Assembly: GCF_023955655.1 (NCBI RefSeq)
Contig: NZ_JAMXHT010000001.1
Coordinates: 682,001-746,000, forward strand
From: Ralstonia soli
Lineage (GTDB): Bacteria > Pseudomonadota > Gammaproteobacteria > Burkholderiales > Burkholderiaceae
DNA length: 64,000 bases
Direction of reading: 5' to 3'
Part shown: positions 44,457-53,196 of the stretch, in pieces
How positions within the stretch are numbered: position 1 is the stretch's first letter
Layout: the number at the start of each line of letters is the position of its first letter
Notes under the pieces: generated by a model
The model's database searches: none
Told to the model about the DNA's origin: nothing
Seen by the model: the letters and a program-made list of their open reading frames with translations, nothing else
Made by a program: the position numbers and the translations under genes

Positions 44457-45907
44457 CACAGCCTATCGAACCCTCGCTCCTCATTCGCAATGCGGCGGCC
44501 ATCCTCACCGGGCAGGATGCGCGGGCAGGACATGCCGAGCGCACCGCCGGGCCGGATATCCGCGTGGCCGGCGGCAAGATCGAAGCCATCGGCCATCTGC
44601 CGCCACGGCCTGGCGAGCGCGTCATGGATGCGACCGACTGCGTGGTGTACCCAGCGTGGATCAACACGCATCACCACCTGTTTCAGTCGCTGCTCAAGGG
44701 CGAGCCGCTTGGCTTGAATCTGACGCTCACGCCATGGCTGGGTGCGACGCCCTATCGGTTTCGTGCGGCGTTCGATGAGCACACCTTCCGCCTGGCGGCC
44801 CGCATCGGCCTGATCGAACTCGTGCGCAGTGGCTGCGGCACGGTGGCGGACCACAATTACCTCTACTACCCCGGCATGCCGTTTGACAGTTCGGCGATCC
44901 TCTTTGAAGAGGCCGAAGCGCTGGGCCTGCGCTTCGTGTTGTGCCGTGGCGGAGCCACGCGCACGCGCGGGCTGGAGAGCGCCTTGCCGCAGGCCTTGCG
45001 CCCCGAAACGCTCGACGCCTTCCTGGCCGACTGCGAGCGGCTGACGGCGCGCTACCACCAGACCGGTCCGGATGCCATGCGCCGCGTGGCGATGGCACCC
45101 ACCACGCCGCTGTATTCGATGGCACCCGAGGAATTGCGCACCTGCGCACGCACCGCGCGCCGCCTGGGGATTCGCCTGCACAGCCACCTTTCGGAAACGG
45201 TCGAATACCAGAATGCGGCGGCAATCGCGCATGGCGCCACACCCGTGGCCTTCTGTGCGGAATACGAATGGAGCGGCCCCGATGTCTGGTTCGCGCATCT
45301 GGTCAAACTCAGCCCCGCGGAGATCCGCATGCTCGGTGAGACCCGCACGGGTATCGCCCATTGCCCCCAAAGCAACGGCCGGCTTGGCAGCGGCATTGCC
45401 GACATACCCGCGCTGGAAGCGGCTGGCGTGCCGGTGTCGATCGGGGTGGATGGCGCCGCCTCCAACGAGGCCGCCGACATGATTTCCGAAACCCACGCCG
45501 CCTGGCTGATGCAGCGCGCACGACGCGGCGAGCTGGCGCGTGCGCAATCGGAGGGTGGCAGTATGGAAGGCGGTGCGGATGCCGCGCGCATCGAAGACGT
45601 GGTGCGGTGGGGAACCGCTGGCGGCGCGGCCGTGCTCGGCCTGGATGGCATCGGCACCCTCGTACCGGGCCAGGTTGCTGACTTAGCGGTCTACCGGCTG
45701 GATGATCCGCGCTACTTCGGCCTGCACGACCTGGCGATTGCGCCGGTGGCCAGCGGTGGCCGGCCGGCGTTGCGGGCGTTGCTGGTGGGTGGGCGCGTCA
45801 TCGCGCAGGACGATGCCATTCCCGGCGTCGATCTTGCCGAGTTAAGCGCGCAGGCCCGCGCCGCCGTCGGGCAACTCAAGCAGCGTGCCGAGAGGATGGC
45901 CGCCTGA
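44453..45907 (+). CDS. Amidohydrolase related to 8-oxoguanine deaminase
   Basis: A 484-residue cytosolic metal enzyme of the cytosine/guanine/atrazine-chlorohydrolase group. The metal ligands are intact: NTHHHLFQSL (His73, His75), LHSHLSE (His245, with catalytic Glu248), WFAHLVKL (His282) and GVDGAASNE (Asp333). HCPQSNGRLGSGI and AGVPVSIGVDG follow the 8-oxoguanine deaminase pattern, which hydrolyses 8-oxoguanine to urate and ammonia. Several loop stretches (KGEPLGLNLTLTPWLGATPY) differ from the family as I know it, so a related heterocyclic substrate is possible. It is co-translated with the permease. Confidence 0.88.
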   Translation: MTQPIEPSLLIRNAAAILTGQDARAGHAERTAGPDIRVAGGKIEAIGHLPPRPGERVMDATDCVVYPAWINTHHHLFQSLLKGEPLGLNLTLTPWLGATPYRFRAAFDEHTFRLAARIGLIELVRSGCGTVADHNYLYYPGMPFDSSAILFEEAEALGLRFVLCRGGATRTRGLESALPQALRPETLDAFLADCERLTARYHQTGPDAMRRVAMAPTTPLYSMAPEELRTCARTARRLGIRLHSHLSETVEYQNAAAIAHGATPVAFCAEYEWSGPDVWFAHLVKLSPAEIRMLGETRTGIAHCPQSNGRLGSGIADIPALEAAGVPVSIGVDGAASNEAADMISETHAAWLMQRARRGELARAQSEGGSMEGGADAARIEDVVRWGTAGGAAVLGLDGIGTLVPGQVADLAVYRLDDPRYFGLHDLAIAPVASGGRPALRALLVGGRVIAQDDAIPGVDLAELSAQARAAVGQLKQRAERMAA

Positions 45908-45988
45908 GGTTGCCGGCGCTTAAAATACCCTTCCAGCAGGCGCCCGAACGCGGCGCTACCGACACCGCGCGGAAGGGGGCGCAAGGCG

Positions 45989-46933
45989 ATGGAACTCAAA
46001 TGGCTGGAAGACTTCATCAGCCTGGCGGAAACGCGCAGCTTTTCGCGCTCGGCCGAATTGCGGCACGTCACGCAGCCGGCGTTCTCGCGCCGTATTCAGT
46101 CGCTTGAAGCGTGGCTGGGCAATGAGCTGATCGACCGATCAAGCTACCCGACGCGCCTGACGACCGCGGGGGAGGTCTTCTACGAGCAGGCGCTTGCCAT
46201 GCTCGCGCAGGTGAGCGAGACGCGCGCGCTGATGCGCGGCCAGCGGCCGGCCAGCGCCTCGACGATCGACTTTGCGGTGCCGCATACGCTGTCGCTCACG
46301 TTCTTTCCGGGGTGGCTTGCCGAGGTGGAGGAGAAGGTCGGCAAGCTGCAATGCCGGCTGCGCGCGCTCAACGTGCACGATGCGGTGATGACGCTGGTGG
46401 AAGGCGGCTGCGATCTCGTCATGGTCTATCACCATGCGCGACAGATGATCCAACTCGACCCGACGCGCTACGACATGCTGGTGCTGGGTACCGAGCGGCT
46501 CTCGCCATTTTCCAAGCCCGATGCGAACGGTCGTCCGATTTACCGGCTGGCGCCCGCCGCCCGCAAGCCGATTGCGTATCTCAGCTATACGCCCAATGCG
46601 TTCCTGGGCCGCATGGTCGATGTGCTGCTGGAGAACTCGCCGGTGGCGCCGTTGCTCGACAAGTGCTACGAAACCGACATGGCCGAGGCGCTCAAGGTGA
46701 TGGCGCTGGCCGGGCACGGCGTGGCATTCCTGCCCGAGAGCGCGGTGCGGGACGACGTGGCAGCCGGCCGCCTCGTGCGTGCGGAAGGCAAGGGCGGCGG
46801 GACGTTGTCGATCGAGATGGAAATCCGGCTCTATCGCGAGCATCCGCAAAACGGCACACCTGACCGCAGGCACCCGCAATCCAAGCACAAGCGCGAGTTG
46901 ATCGACACGTTGTGGAGCGTGCTGGCGGGCTGA
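45989..46933 (+). CDS. LysR-type transcriptional regulator (HypT-like)
   Basis: A 314-residue LysR protein with the N-terminal winged HTH (MELKWLEDFISLAETRSFSR, RHVTQPAFSRRIQSLEAWLG) and a periplasmic-binding-like effector domain (TIDFAVPHTLSLTFFPGWLA, GGCDLVMVYHH, EALKVMALAGHGVAFLPESAVRDD). The start and general pattern resemble HypT/YjiE, a hypochlorite sensor in E. coli, but the redox residues cannot be mapped with confidence. It is in the same direction as gdhA, 165 bases upstream of it, and a dyad between the two suggests it controls gdhA. Confidence 0.9.
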   Translation: MELKWLEDFISLAETRSFSRSAELRHVTQPAFSRRIQSLEAWLGNELIDRSSYPTRLTTAGEVFYEQALAMLAQVSETRALMRGQRPASASTIDFAVPHTLSLTFFPGWLAEVEEKVGKLQCRLRALNVHDAVMTLVEGGCDLVMVYHHARQMIQLDPTRYDMLVLGTERLSPFSKPDANGRPIYRLAPAARKPIAYLSYTPNAFLGRMVDVLLENSPVAPLLDKCYETDMAEALKVMALAGHGVAFLPESAVRDDVAAGRLVRAEGKGGGTLSIEMEIRLYREHPQNGTPDRRHPQSKHKRELIDTLWSVLAG

Positions 46934-46958
46934 GCGGGGTGCCTGCATGCCACCGGAA

Positions 46959-46981
46959 GGTTATGCGCAAGACGCATAACC
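46959..46981. promoter_or_regulatory. LysR-type dyad upstream of gdhA
   Basis: GGTTATGCG (46959-46967), a 5-base spacer and CGCATAACC (46973-46981) form a perfect inverted repeat without a T run. A weak TTGGAT (46998-47003) with TAAGCT (47022-47027) lies downstream, a plausible promoter that the site would flank. Confidence 0.55.
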
Positions 46982-47098
46982 CGATGTAAAAACGGCATTG
47001 GATTTCAATCTGGCGGGTCCCTAAGCTGGCGAGCATTTTGTGGGACCGCACATTCCCAAACCAGGGACCTTACCGAGGTCCAAAACAGGAAGCCAGCC

Positions 47099-48400
47099 AT
47101 GTCCAATGTCGCATCTCCGTCGACACTCCAGCATTCCATCCCGTCCTATCTGCCGGCCGATAACCTCGGCCCGTGGGGCATCTATCTGCAGCAGGTCGAT
47201 CGGGTTACCCCCTACCTCGGCTCGCTCGCACGCTGGGTCGAAACCCTCAAGCGCCCCAAGCGCGCGCTGATCGTCGATGTGCCCATCCAGATGGATGACG
47301 GCAGCATCGCCCACTACGAGGGCTATCGCGTGCAGCACAACACCTCGCGCGGCCCGGGCAAGGGCGGTGTGCGTTTCCACCAGGACGTGACGCTGTCGGA
47401 AGTGATGGCCCTGTCCGCCTGGATGTCGGTAAAGAACGCGGCCGTGAACGTGCCGTACGGCGGTGCCAAGGGCGGTATCCGCGTCGACCCGCGCAAGCTG
47501 TCTTCCGGTGAGCTGGAGCGCCTGACGCGCCGCTACACCAGCGAGATCGGCATCATCATCGGCCCGAACAAGGACATCCCGGCACCGGACGTGAACACCA
47601 ACGCGCAGATCATGGCGTGGATGATGGACACGTACTCCATGAACGAAGGCGCCACCGCCACCGGCGTGGTGACCGGCAAGCCGATCGCACTGGGCGGCAG
47701 CCTGGGCCGTCGTGAGGCCACCGGCCGCGGCGTGTTCGTGGTCGGCAGCGAAGCCGCACGCAACCTCGGCATCGACGTCAAGGGCGCGCGCGTGGTGGTG
47801 CAGGGCTTCGGCAATGTGGGCAGCGTGGCCGCCAAGCTGTTCCATGATGCCGGCGCAAAGATCATCGCCGTGCAGGATCACAAGGGCATCGTGTTCAACG
47901 GCAACGGCCTGGATGTCGACGCGCTCATCCAACACGTCGACCACAACGGCAGCGTGGCCGGCTTTGCCGCCGAGACTGTCTCGCAAGACGATTTCTGGGC
48001 GCTGGACTGCGAATTCCTGATCCCGGCCGCACTGGAAGGCCAGATCACCGCCAAGAACGCGCCCCACATCAAGGCAAAGATTGTCGTCGAAGGTGCAAAC
48101 GGCCCGACGACGCCCGAGGCGGACGACATCCTGCGCGACAAGGGCACGCTGGTCTGCCCCGACGTGATTGCCAACGCCGGCGGCGTGACGGTCAGCTATT
48201 TCGAGTGGGTGCAGGATTTCTCGAGCTTCTTCTGGACCGAAGACGAGATCAACCAGCGCCTGGTACGGATCATGCAAGACGCCTTCCGCGCCATCTGGCA
48301 GGTGGCTCAGGACAACAAGGTAACCCTGCGGACGGCGGCGTTCATCATCGCCTGTACGCGGATTCTGCAGGCCCGCCAAGAGCGCGGTCTGTACCCCTGA
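47099..48400 (+). CDS. gdhA: Glutamate dehydrogenase (Glu/Leu/Phe/Val family)
   Basis: A 433-residue enzyme interconverting glutamate and 2-oxoglutarate plus ammonia. Substrate-binding Lys in [12 protein letters not shown] and [19 protein letters not shown] (Lys112 and catalytic Lys124), and the Rossmann [12 protein letters not shown], are visible. The sequence and length fit the about 430-residue hexameric class, usually NAD-linked and catabolic in this branch. It is followed by glutamate transport genes, so it probably serves glutamate use. Confidence 0.95.
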   Translation: MSNVASPSTLQHSIPSYLPADNLGPWGIYLQQVDRVTPYLGSLARWVETLKRPKRALIVDVPIQMDDGSIAHYEGYRVQHNTSRGPGKGGVRFHQDVTLSEVMALSAWMSVKNAAVNVPYGGAKGGIRVDPRKLSSGELERLTRRYTSEIGIIIGPNKDIPAPDVNTNAQIMAWMMDTYSMNEGATATGVVTGKPIALGGSLGRREATGRGVFVVGSEAARNLGIDVKGARVVVQGFGNVGSVAAKLFHDAGAKIIAVQDHKGIVFNGNGLDVDALIQHVDHNGSVAGFAAETVSQDDFWALDCEFLIPAALEGQITAKNAPHIKAKIVVEGANGPTTPEADDILRDKGTLVCPDVIANAGGVTVSYFEWVQDFSSFFWTEDEINQRLVRIMQDAFRAIWQVAQDNKVTLRTAAFIIACTRILQARQERGLYP

Positions 48401-48552
48401 TCGGCGACGCGTCGATCAATTCCGGCGCGGCGCTCCACCAGGGCGCTGCTCCGGTCTATCGCGTCGCCGCCGATCAGGCGGTCATGCGCGACGGTTGAAG
48501 CAAGCCGGTGTCCATGAGGAGAACCATAACGTTCCGGGGCACCGCACCATGA

Positions 48553-48587
48553 AAAGCGCGGCAGCGTCAACGATGCTGCCGCGCTTT
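48553..48587 (+). terminator. Strong stem-loop downstream of gdhA
   Basis: A perfect 13-bp stem (AAAGCGCGGCAGC / GCTGCCGCGCTTT) with a 9-base loop. The following bases CCATCC are not T-rich, so it may be a weak or Rho-aided terminator for gdhA. Confidence 0.6.
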
Positions 48588-48742
48588 CCATCCTCAAGTC
48601 GGGTTCGTGTAAGCGACAGAGAGCGCACATCGGGCGGACTTTTTTCCCTTGGTTTTCCTTAGCAAACAGACGGTCATCCGCTCAAGCCATCGGGCATGCC
48701 TGCCGATTGTGTTGGGCGCTTCGATGATCCGCATCGCGTGTA

Positions 48743-48892
48743 TTTTCCGGTTTTTCGGAAAAGCACAACGTAAGGTGTCCGGTTGCTCGGAAAGCGTGGT
48801 TGCGGCAGGGTCCGCGCCAGAGGAAAAACTCCGTTGGATTCAACGATTTAGTGGCAACACCAATACTGTCGCCAAACGTTTTTTGGTACAGT
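48743..48892 (+). other. Structured leader of gltI
   Basis: The 48401-48928 gap holds, besides the stem at 48553, TTTTCCG / CGGAAAA (48743-48762) and a longer interrupted hairpin (ACTGT-CCAAA / TTTGG-ACAGT, 48865-48892) whose end lies 36 bases before the gltI ATG. I see no convincing sigma-70 or sigma-54 promoter, and no ORF that looks coding. Confidence 0.45.
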
Positions 48893-48928
48893 CCCGTCTT
48901 TCTCTTTCATGGTCAAAAGGAGACTTTC

Positions 48929-49837
48929 ATGAACCTCGCCAAACTGGCAACTGTGCTTGCTGCCGTTGGTGTCGCTGTTGGTACGTTCGGCGGCGCTGCG
49001 CACGCTGAAGAGCTGACTGGCACGCTGAAGAAGATCAAAGACACCGGCACCATCACGCTGGGTGTACGCGATTCGTCGATTCCGTTCAGCTACAACGTGG
49101 GCGGTGTCCGCACGATCGGCTATTCGTACGACGTTGCCACCAAGATTGCTGAGGACGTGAAGAAGCAACTCGGCCTGAAAGATCTGAAGGTCAACGAGAT
49201 CCCGGTCACCTCGCAGAACCGCATCACGCTGCTGCAGAACGGCACCATCGACCTGGAGTGCGGCTCGACCACGAACAACCTCGAGCGCCAGAAGCAGGCT
49301 GCCTTCACGAACACCATCTTCATCATCGGCACGCGCATCATGGTGAAGAAGGATTCGGGCATCAAGGATTGGGCTGACCTGAAGGGCAAGAACGTCGTGA
49401 CCACCGCCGGCACGACGTCCGAGCGCCTGCTGCGCAAGATGAACGACGAAAAGCAGCTGGGCATGAACATCATCAGCACGAAGGATCATGGCCAATCGTT
49501 CCTGACGCTGGAATCGGGCCGCGCTGTTGCGTTCATGATGGACGACGCGCTGCTGTACGGCGAGCGCGCCAAGGCCAAGAACCCGGCTGACTGGGTGGTT
49601 GTGGCCAAGCCGCAATCGCGTGAGGCCTATGGCTGTATGGTTCGCAAGGACGACAAGCCGTTCAAGGCCCTGGCCGACAAGACCATCGCCGGCATGATGA
49701 AGGACGGCACGATCGCTGCCGAATACAAGAAGTGGTTCGAGCAACCGGTTCCGCCCAAGGGCGTGAACATGGAGTTCCCGCTGTCGGACGACATGAAGGC
49801 GCTGATCAAGAACCCGAACGACAAGGCTCTTGACTGA
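48929..49837 (+). CDS. gltI: Glutamate/aspartate ABC transporter, substrate-binding protein
   Basis: A 302-residue periplasmic protein with a signal peptide (LATVLAAVGVAVGTFGGAAHA, cleavage about 26) and the amino-acid-binding SBP_bac_3 domain: GTITLGVRDSSIPFSYNVGG, VNEIPVTSQNRITLLQNG, DLECGSTTNNLERQKQAAF. The latter is the GltI pattern for acidic amino acids. AAAAGGAG before ATG 48929 decides the start over the upstream frame. It is first of a gltIJKL run directly after gdhA. Confidence 0.96.
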   Translation: MNLAKLATVLAAVGVAVGTFGGAAHAEELTGTLKKIKDTGTITLGVRDSSIPFSYNVGGVRTIGYSYDVATKIAEDVKKQLGLKDLKVNEIPVTSQNRITLLQNGTIDLECGSTTNNLERQKQAAFTNTIFIIGTRIMVKKDSGIKDWADLKGKNVVTTAGTTSERLLRKMNDEKQLGMNIISTKDHGQSFLTLESGRAVAFMMDDALLYGERAKAKNPADWVVVAKPQSREAYGCMVRKDDKPFKALADKTIAGMMKDGTIAAEYKKWFEQPVPPKGVNMEFPLSDDMKALIKNPNDKALD

Positions 49838-49872
49838 TCGGCTCCCTCAACGAGCCTGACATAAGCGTCATC

Positions 49873-49925
49873 GAAACGGAAGGCAAAGGCCGGTCAACAG
49901 GTCCTGTTCCTTCCGTTTCTTTTTG
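49873..49925 (+). terminator. Nested stem-loop with T run between gltI and gltJ
   Basis: GAAACGGAAGG (49873-49883) pairs with CCTTCCGTTTC (49909-49919) and is followed by a T-rich run; inside the loop lies a second hairpin AACAGG/CCTGTT (49896-49908). It can act as partial terminator or 3' stabiliser so that the binding protein is made in excess. Confidence 0.7.
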
Positions 49926-49937
49926 AGGGGAACCATC

Positions 49938-50666
49938 ATGAATTACCACTGGAACTGGGGCGTCTTCTTTACTGAAGCCGCCCAGAATCAGACCTATCTC
50001 GACTGGCTGCTGGCGGGGTTGAAGACCACCGTCACACTCGGTCTCTCCGCCTGGATCATCGCGCTCATCATCGGCTCCGTACTCGGCGTGCTGCGTACCG
50101 TTCCGAACAAGTGGCTGTCGGGTTTTGCCGCTGCCTACGTGGAACTGTTCCGCAACATTCCGCTGATCGTGCAGCTCTTCATCTGGTACTTCGTCATGCC
50201 TGAACTCGTGCCGGGCGGCGACTACATCAAGCAGATGAACCCCGCCACGGCGATGTTCCTGAGCGCGATGCTGTGTCTCGGTACCTTTACCGCGGCGCGT
50301 GTTTGCGAACAGGTGCGCTCGGGCATCAACTCGCTGCCGCGTGGTCAGCGCAACGCGGGCCTGGCAATGGGCTTCACGCTGGCACAGACCTATCGCTACG
50401 TGATGCTGCCGATGGCGTTCCGCATCATCGTGCCGCCGCTCACGTCGGAATTCCTGAACATCTTCAAGAACTCCGCCGTGGCATCGACCATCGGCTTGCT
50501 CGAGCTTGCCGCGCAGGGCCGCCAGCTGGTGGACTACACCGCGCAGCCGTACGAGTCGTTCATCGCCGTGACGCTGATGTACATGCTGATCAACCTGACC
50601 GTAATGGGCCTGATGCGCTGGGTGGAAGCACGCTCCCGCCTGCCAGGCTTCATTGGTGGCAAGTAA
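49938..50666 (+). CDS. gltJ: Glutamate/aspartate ABC transporter permease
   Basis: A 242-residue inner-membrane permease of the polar amino acid type. Helices are visible at WLLAGLKTTVTLGLSAWIIALIIGS and in later segments; the coupling motif is SGINSLPRGQRNAGLAMGFT, and EFLNIFKNSAVASTIGLLELA is typical of GltJ. GAGGGGAACC precedes ATG 49938 (MNYHWNWGVFF), preferred over the five-codon longer frame. It forms the heterodimer with gltK. Confidence 0.95.
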   Translation: MNYHWNWGVFFTEAAQNQTYLDWLLAGLKTTVTLGLSAWIIALIIGSVLGVLRTVPNKWLSGFAAAYVELFRNIPLIVQLFIWYFVMPELVPGGDYIKQMNPATAMFLSAMLCLGTFTAARVCEQVRSGINSLPRGQRNAGLAMGFTLAQTYRYVMLPMAFRIIVPPLTSEFLNIFKNSAVASTIGLLELAAQGRQLVDYTAQPYESFIAVTLMYMLINLTVMGLMRWVEARSRLPGFIGGK

Positions 50667-50684
50667 TCGAGGCGAGGACACTTC

Positions 50685-51368
50685 ATGGCTTATCACTTCG
50701 ATTTTTCGTCCATCAACGCCGACAACATGCGCGTGCTCGGCGAGGGCATGCTGCTCTCGCTGGAGATCACGGGCACGGCCATCCTGGTCGGCATCGTCTG
50801 GGGCACGCTGCTGGCGATGATGCGCCTGTCGGGCATCCGGGCGCTGCAGCTGTTCGGGCAGGCGTATGTGAACCTCTTCCGCTCCATCCCGCTGGTGATG
50901 GTGCTGTTGTGGTTCTTCCTGATCGTGCCGCAGGTGCTGCAGAAAATCTTCAACCTGTCGCCGGCCACCGACATGCGCATGACGTCCGCGCTGGTCGCCT
51001 TCGCGCTGTTCGAGGCGGCGTACTACTCGGAGATCATCCGTGCCGGTATCCAGAGCGTGTCGCGCGGGCAGATGTTCGCGGCGTATGCGATGGGTATGAC
51101 GTACGGACAGGCGATGCGCCTGGTGATCCTGCCGCAGGCGTTCCGCAACATGATTCCGCTGCTGCTCACCCAGGCGATCGTCCTGTTCCAGGATACGTCG
51201 CTGGTGTATGTGAGCGCGCTGTCGGACTTCTTTACGCAGGCGTACAACATTGGTGAGCGCGACGGCCGTATCGTCGAGCTGCTGCTGTTTGCCGGCCTGT
51301 GCTATTTCGTGATCTGCTTCGGCGCCTCCGTGCTGGTGAAGCGACTTCAGAAGAAGGTGACCCAATGA
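50685..51368 (+). CDS. gltK: Glutamate/aspartate ABC transporter permease
   Basis: A 227-residue partner permease. [38 protein letters not shown], and the coupling loop [20 protein letters not shown] with [20 protein letters not shown] match GltK. CGAGGAC is before ATG 50685. It overlaps gltL by ATGA. Confidence 0.95.
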   Translation: MAYHFDFSSINADNMRVLGEGMLLSLEITGTAILVGIVWGTLLAMMRLSGIRALQLFGQAYVNLFRSIPLVMVLLWFFLIVPQVLQKIFNLSPATDMRMTSALVAFALFEAAYYSEIIRAGIQSVSRGQMFAAYAMGMTYGQAMRLVILPQAFRNMIPLLLTQAIVLFQDTSLVYVSALSDFFTQAYNIGERDGRIVELLLFAGLCYFVICFGASVLVKRLQKKVTQ

Positions 51369-52099
51369 TCGAGATCAAGAACGTTTCCAAGTGGTACGGC
51401 AGCTTCCAGGTGCTGACCGATTGCACCACCAGCGTGAAGAAGAGCGAGGTGGTGGTGGTGTGCGGCCCGTCGGGTTCGGGCAAGTCCACGCTGATCAAGA
51501 CCGTTAACGCGCTGGAGCCGTTCCAGAAGGGCGAGATTCTCGTTGACGGCACCTCGGTGGGCGCCAAGGGCACCAATCTGCCGAAGCTGCGTTCGCGCGT
51601 GGGCATGGTGTTCCAGAACTTCGAGCTGTTCCCACACCTGTCGATTACCGACAACCTGACGATCGCGCAGCAGAAGGTGCTGGGCCGCTCCAAGGACGAG
51701 GCGACCGCCAAGGGCCTGAAGTACCTGGAGCGTGTGGGCCTGAAGGCGCACGCTGCCAAGTACCCGGGCCAGCTGTCGGGCGGTCAGCAGCAGCGCGTGG
51801 CCATTGCCCGTGCGCTGTCAATGGACCCGATCTGCATGCTGTTCGATGAGCCGACCTCCGCGCTGGATCCGGAAATGGTCAACGAAGTGCTCGACGTGAT
51901 GGTGGAGCTGGCCAAGGAAGGCATGACCATGATGTGCGTGACCCACGAAATGGGTTTCGCCCGCAAGGTCGCCAACCGCGTGATCTTCATGGATCAGGGT
52001 CGCATTGTCGAGGATTGCGAGAAGGAAGAATTCTTCGGCAACATCAACGCTCGCTCGGATCGCGCCAAGCAATTCCTGTCGAAGATCCTGTCGCACTGA
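51365..52099 (+). CDS. gltL: Glutamate/aspartate ABC transporter ATP-binding protein
   Basis: A 244-residue ATPase of the polar amino acid importers. Walker [10 protein letters not shown], signature [15 protein letters not shown], Walker [16 protein letters not shown] and the His switch [16 protein letters not shown] are intact. The start overlaps the gltK stop and the frame upstream is inside gltK. A bidirectional terminator ends the gltIJKL run. Confidence 0.96.
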   Translation: MIEIKNVSKWYGSFQVLTDCTTSVKKSEVVVVCGPSGSGKSTLIKTVNALEPFQKGEILVDGTSVGAKGTNLPKLRSRVGMVFQNFELFPHLSITDNLTIAQQKVLGRSKDEATAKGLKYLERVGLKAHAAKYPGQLSGGQQQRVAIARALSMDPICMLFDEPTSALDPEMVNEVLDVMVELAKEGMTMMCVTHEMGFARKVANRVIFMDQGRIVEDCEKEEFFGNINARSDRAKQFLSKILSH

Positions 52100-52116
52100 G
52101 CGCAGGTTCCAGGCGA

Positions 52117-52159
52117 AAAAAACCGCTCCGGGGTGTAGCTCACCTCGGAGCGGTTTTTT
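52117..52159. terminator. Bidirectional terminator between gltL and the amidotransferase
   Basis: AAAAAACCGCTCCG against CGGAGCGGTTTTTT, extended by a further GGGGTG/CACCT pairing with one mismatch and a 5-base loop, gives T runs on both strands. Confidence 0.93.
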
Positions 52160-52176
52160 ATTGGGCGACAATCGCG

Positions 52177-53007
52177 TCAGGTGCAGGCCGTGTTGGCTGC
52201 GTTGGCGATCTGCACGGCTTCCGGAATCGGCACCTTGGTCGCCATGGTGGCCTGCCCCGATTCGAACATCAGCAATTCGCCGGGCACGAACTGGGTCCAG
52301 ACCTCGTTGTCGGTGAGCGGCGCGGTGGCGATCACGGCCACGCGGTCGGCGGGCGTGGTGTATTTGGCAAAGTCGATCGTCATGTCGGCGTCGATCAAAT
52401 GCGCTGTCGAAAACGGCCACTGCCGCACGATGTAATACAGCCGCGTCGAGCAATGCGCGAACTGCGCCTGGCCGTTGCACAGCAGGAAGTTGAACACGCC
52501 GTAGCGGGTGATCTCCTTGGTGATGTCTGACAGCGCGTAGAACAGCTCGTTGAGCGGCGGCTGCGACCCCGGAAAGCGCTTGCGCAGCGACTGCATGATG
52601 AAGCAGAAGGCGAGTTCGCTATCGGTGTCGCCCACGGGCTGATAGACGCCCGAGAGAAACGGCGAGAAGTTCTTCAGATCGCCGTTGTGGGCAAAGATCC
52701 AGTGCCGTCCCCACAGCTCGCGCATGAACGGGTGGCAGTTTTCCAGCCGCACCGTGCCCTGCGTCGCCTTGCGAATGTGCGAGATGACGTTCTTGGATTT
52801 GATCGGGTAGCGCTTGACCAGATCGGCCACCGGCGAGGTGCCGGCCGACTGGTTGTCGATGAAGAGGCGGCAGGCCTTGTCTTCGAAGAAGGCGACGCCG
52901 AAGCCGTCAGCATGATGGTCGGTCACGCCACCGCGCGCGGCGAACCCGGTGAACGAGAACGTCACATCGGTTGGTTCGGCGCAGTTCATGCCCAGCAGCT
53001 GGCACAT
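52177..53007 (-). CDS. Class II glutamine amidotransferase (YafJ-like)
   Basis: A 276-residue Ntn-hydrolase-type glutaminase. The protein starts MCQLLGMN, leaving Cys2 as the N-terminal nucleophile, and contains HHADGFGVAFFED, SHIRKATQGTVRLENCHPF, WIFAHNGDLK and PVGDTDSELAFCFIM, the amidotransferase class II set. It lacks a second synthase domain, as in YafJ, whose acceptor is unknown. The start at 53007 is required for the N-terminal Cys and is served by a good promoter just upstream. Confidence 0.93.
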   Translation of the reverse strand: MCQLLGMNCAEPTDVTFSFTGFAARGGVTDHHADGFGVAFFEDKACRLFIDNQSAGTSPVADLVKRYPIKSKNVISHIRKATQGTVRLENCHPFMRELWGRHWIFAHNGDLKNFSPFLSGVYQPVGDTDSELAFCFIMQSLRKRFPGSQPPLNELFYALSDITKEITRYGVFNFLLCNGQAQFAHCSTRLYYIVRQWPFSTAHLIDADMTIDFAKYTTPADRVAVIATAPLTDNEVWTQFVPGELLMFESGQATMATKVPIPEAVQIANAANTACT

Positions 53008-53040
53008 GGTGGGGAAAAAGTCGGATGCAATAAAATAAGC

Positions 53041-53069
53041 ATTATCCCGCCGGCTGCCGGGGGTGCCAA
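53041..53069 (-). promoter_or_regulatory. Sigma-70 promoter of the glutamine amidotransferase
   Basis: On the minus strand TTGGCA (53069-53064), a 17-bp spacer and GATAAT (53046-53041) predict a start near 53034, about 27 bases before the ATG. Confidence 0.65.
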
Positions 53070-53196
53070 GCGCCTTGCCGAGGCAGCGCCGCCTGCAGCC
53101 GCTGGCCGTTGCGCTCACGCCGCACCGCGCCCGGTTTGGCATCAAATGCAGCCATTCGAACGACGCTCAATTGGACTCACCCAGGAATCCATTCCC

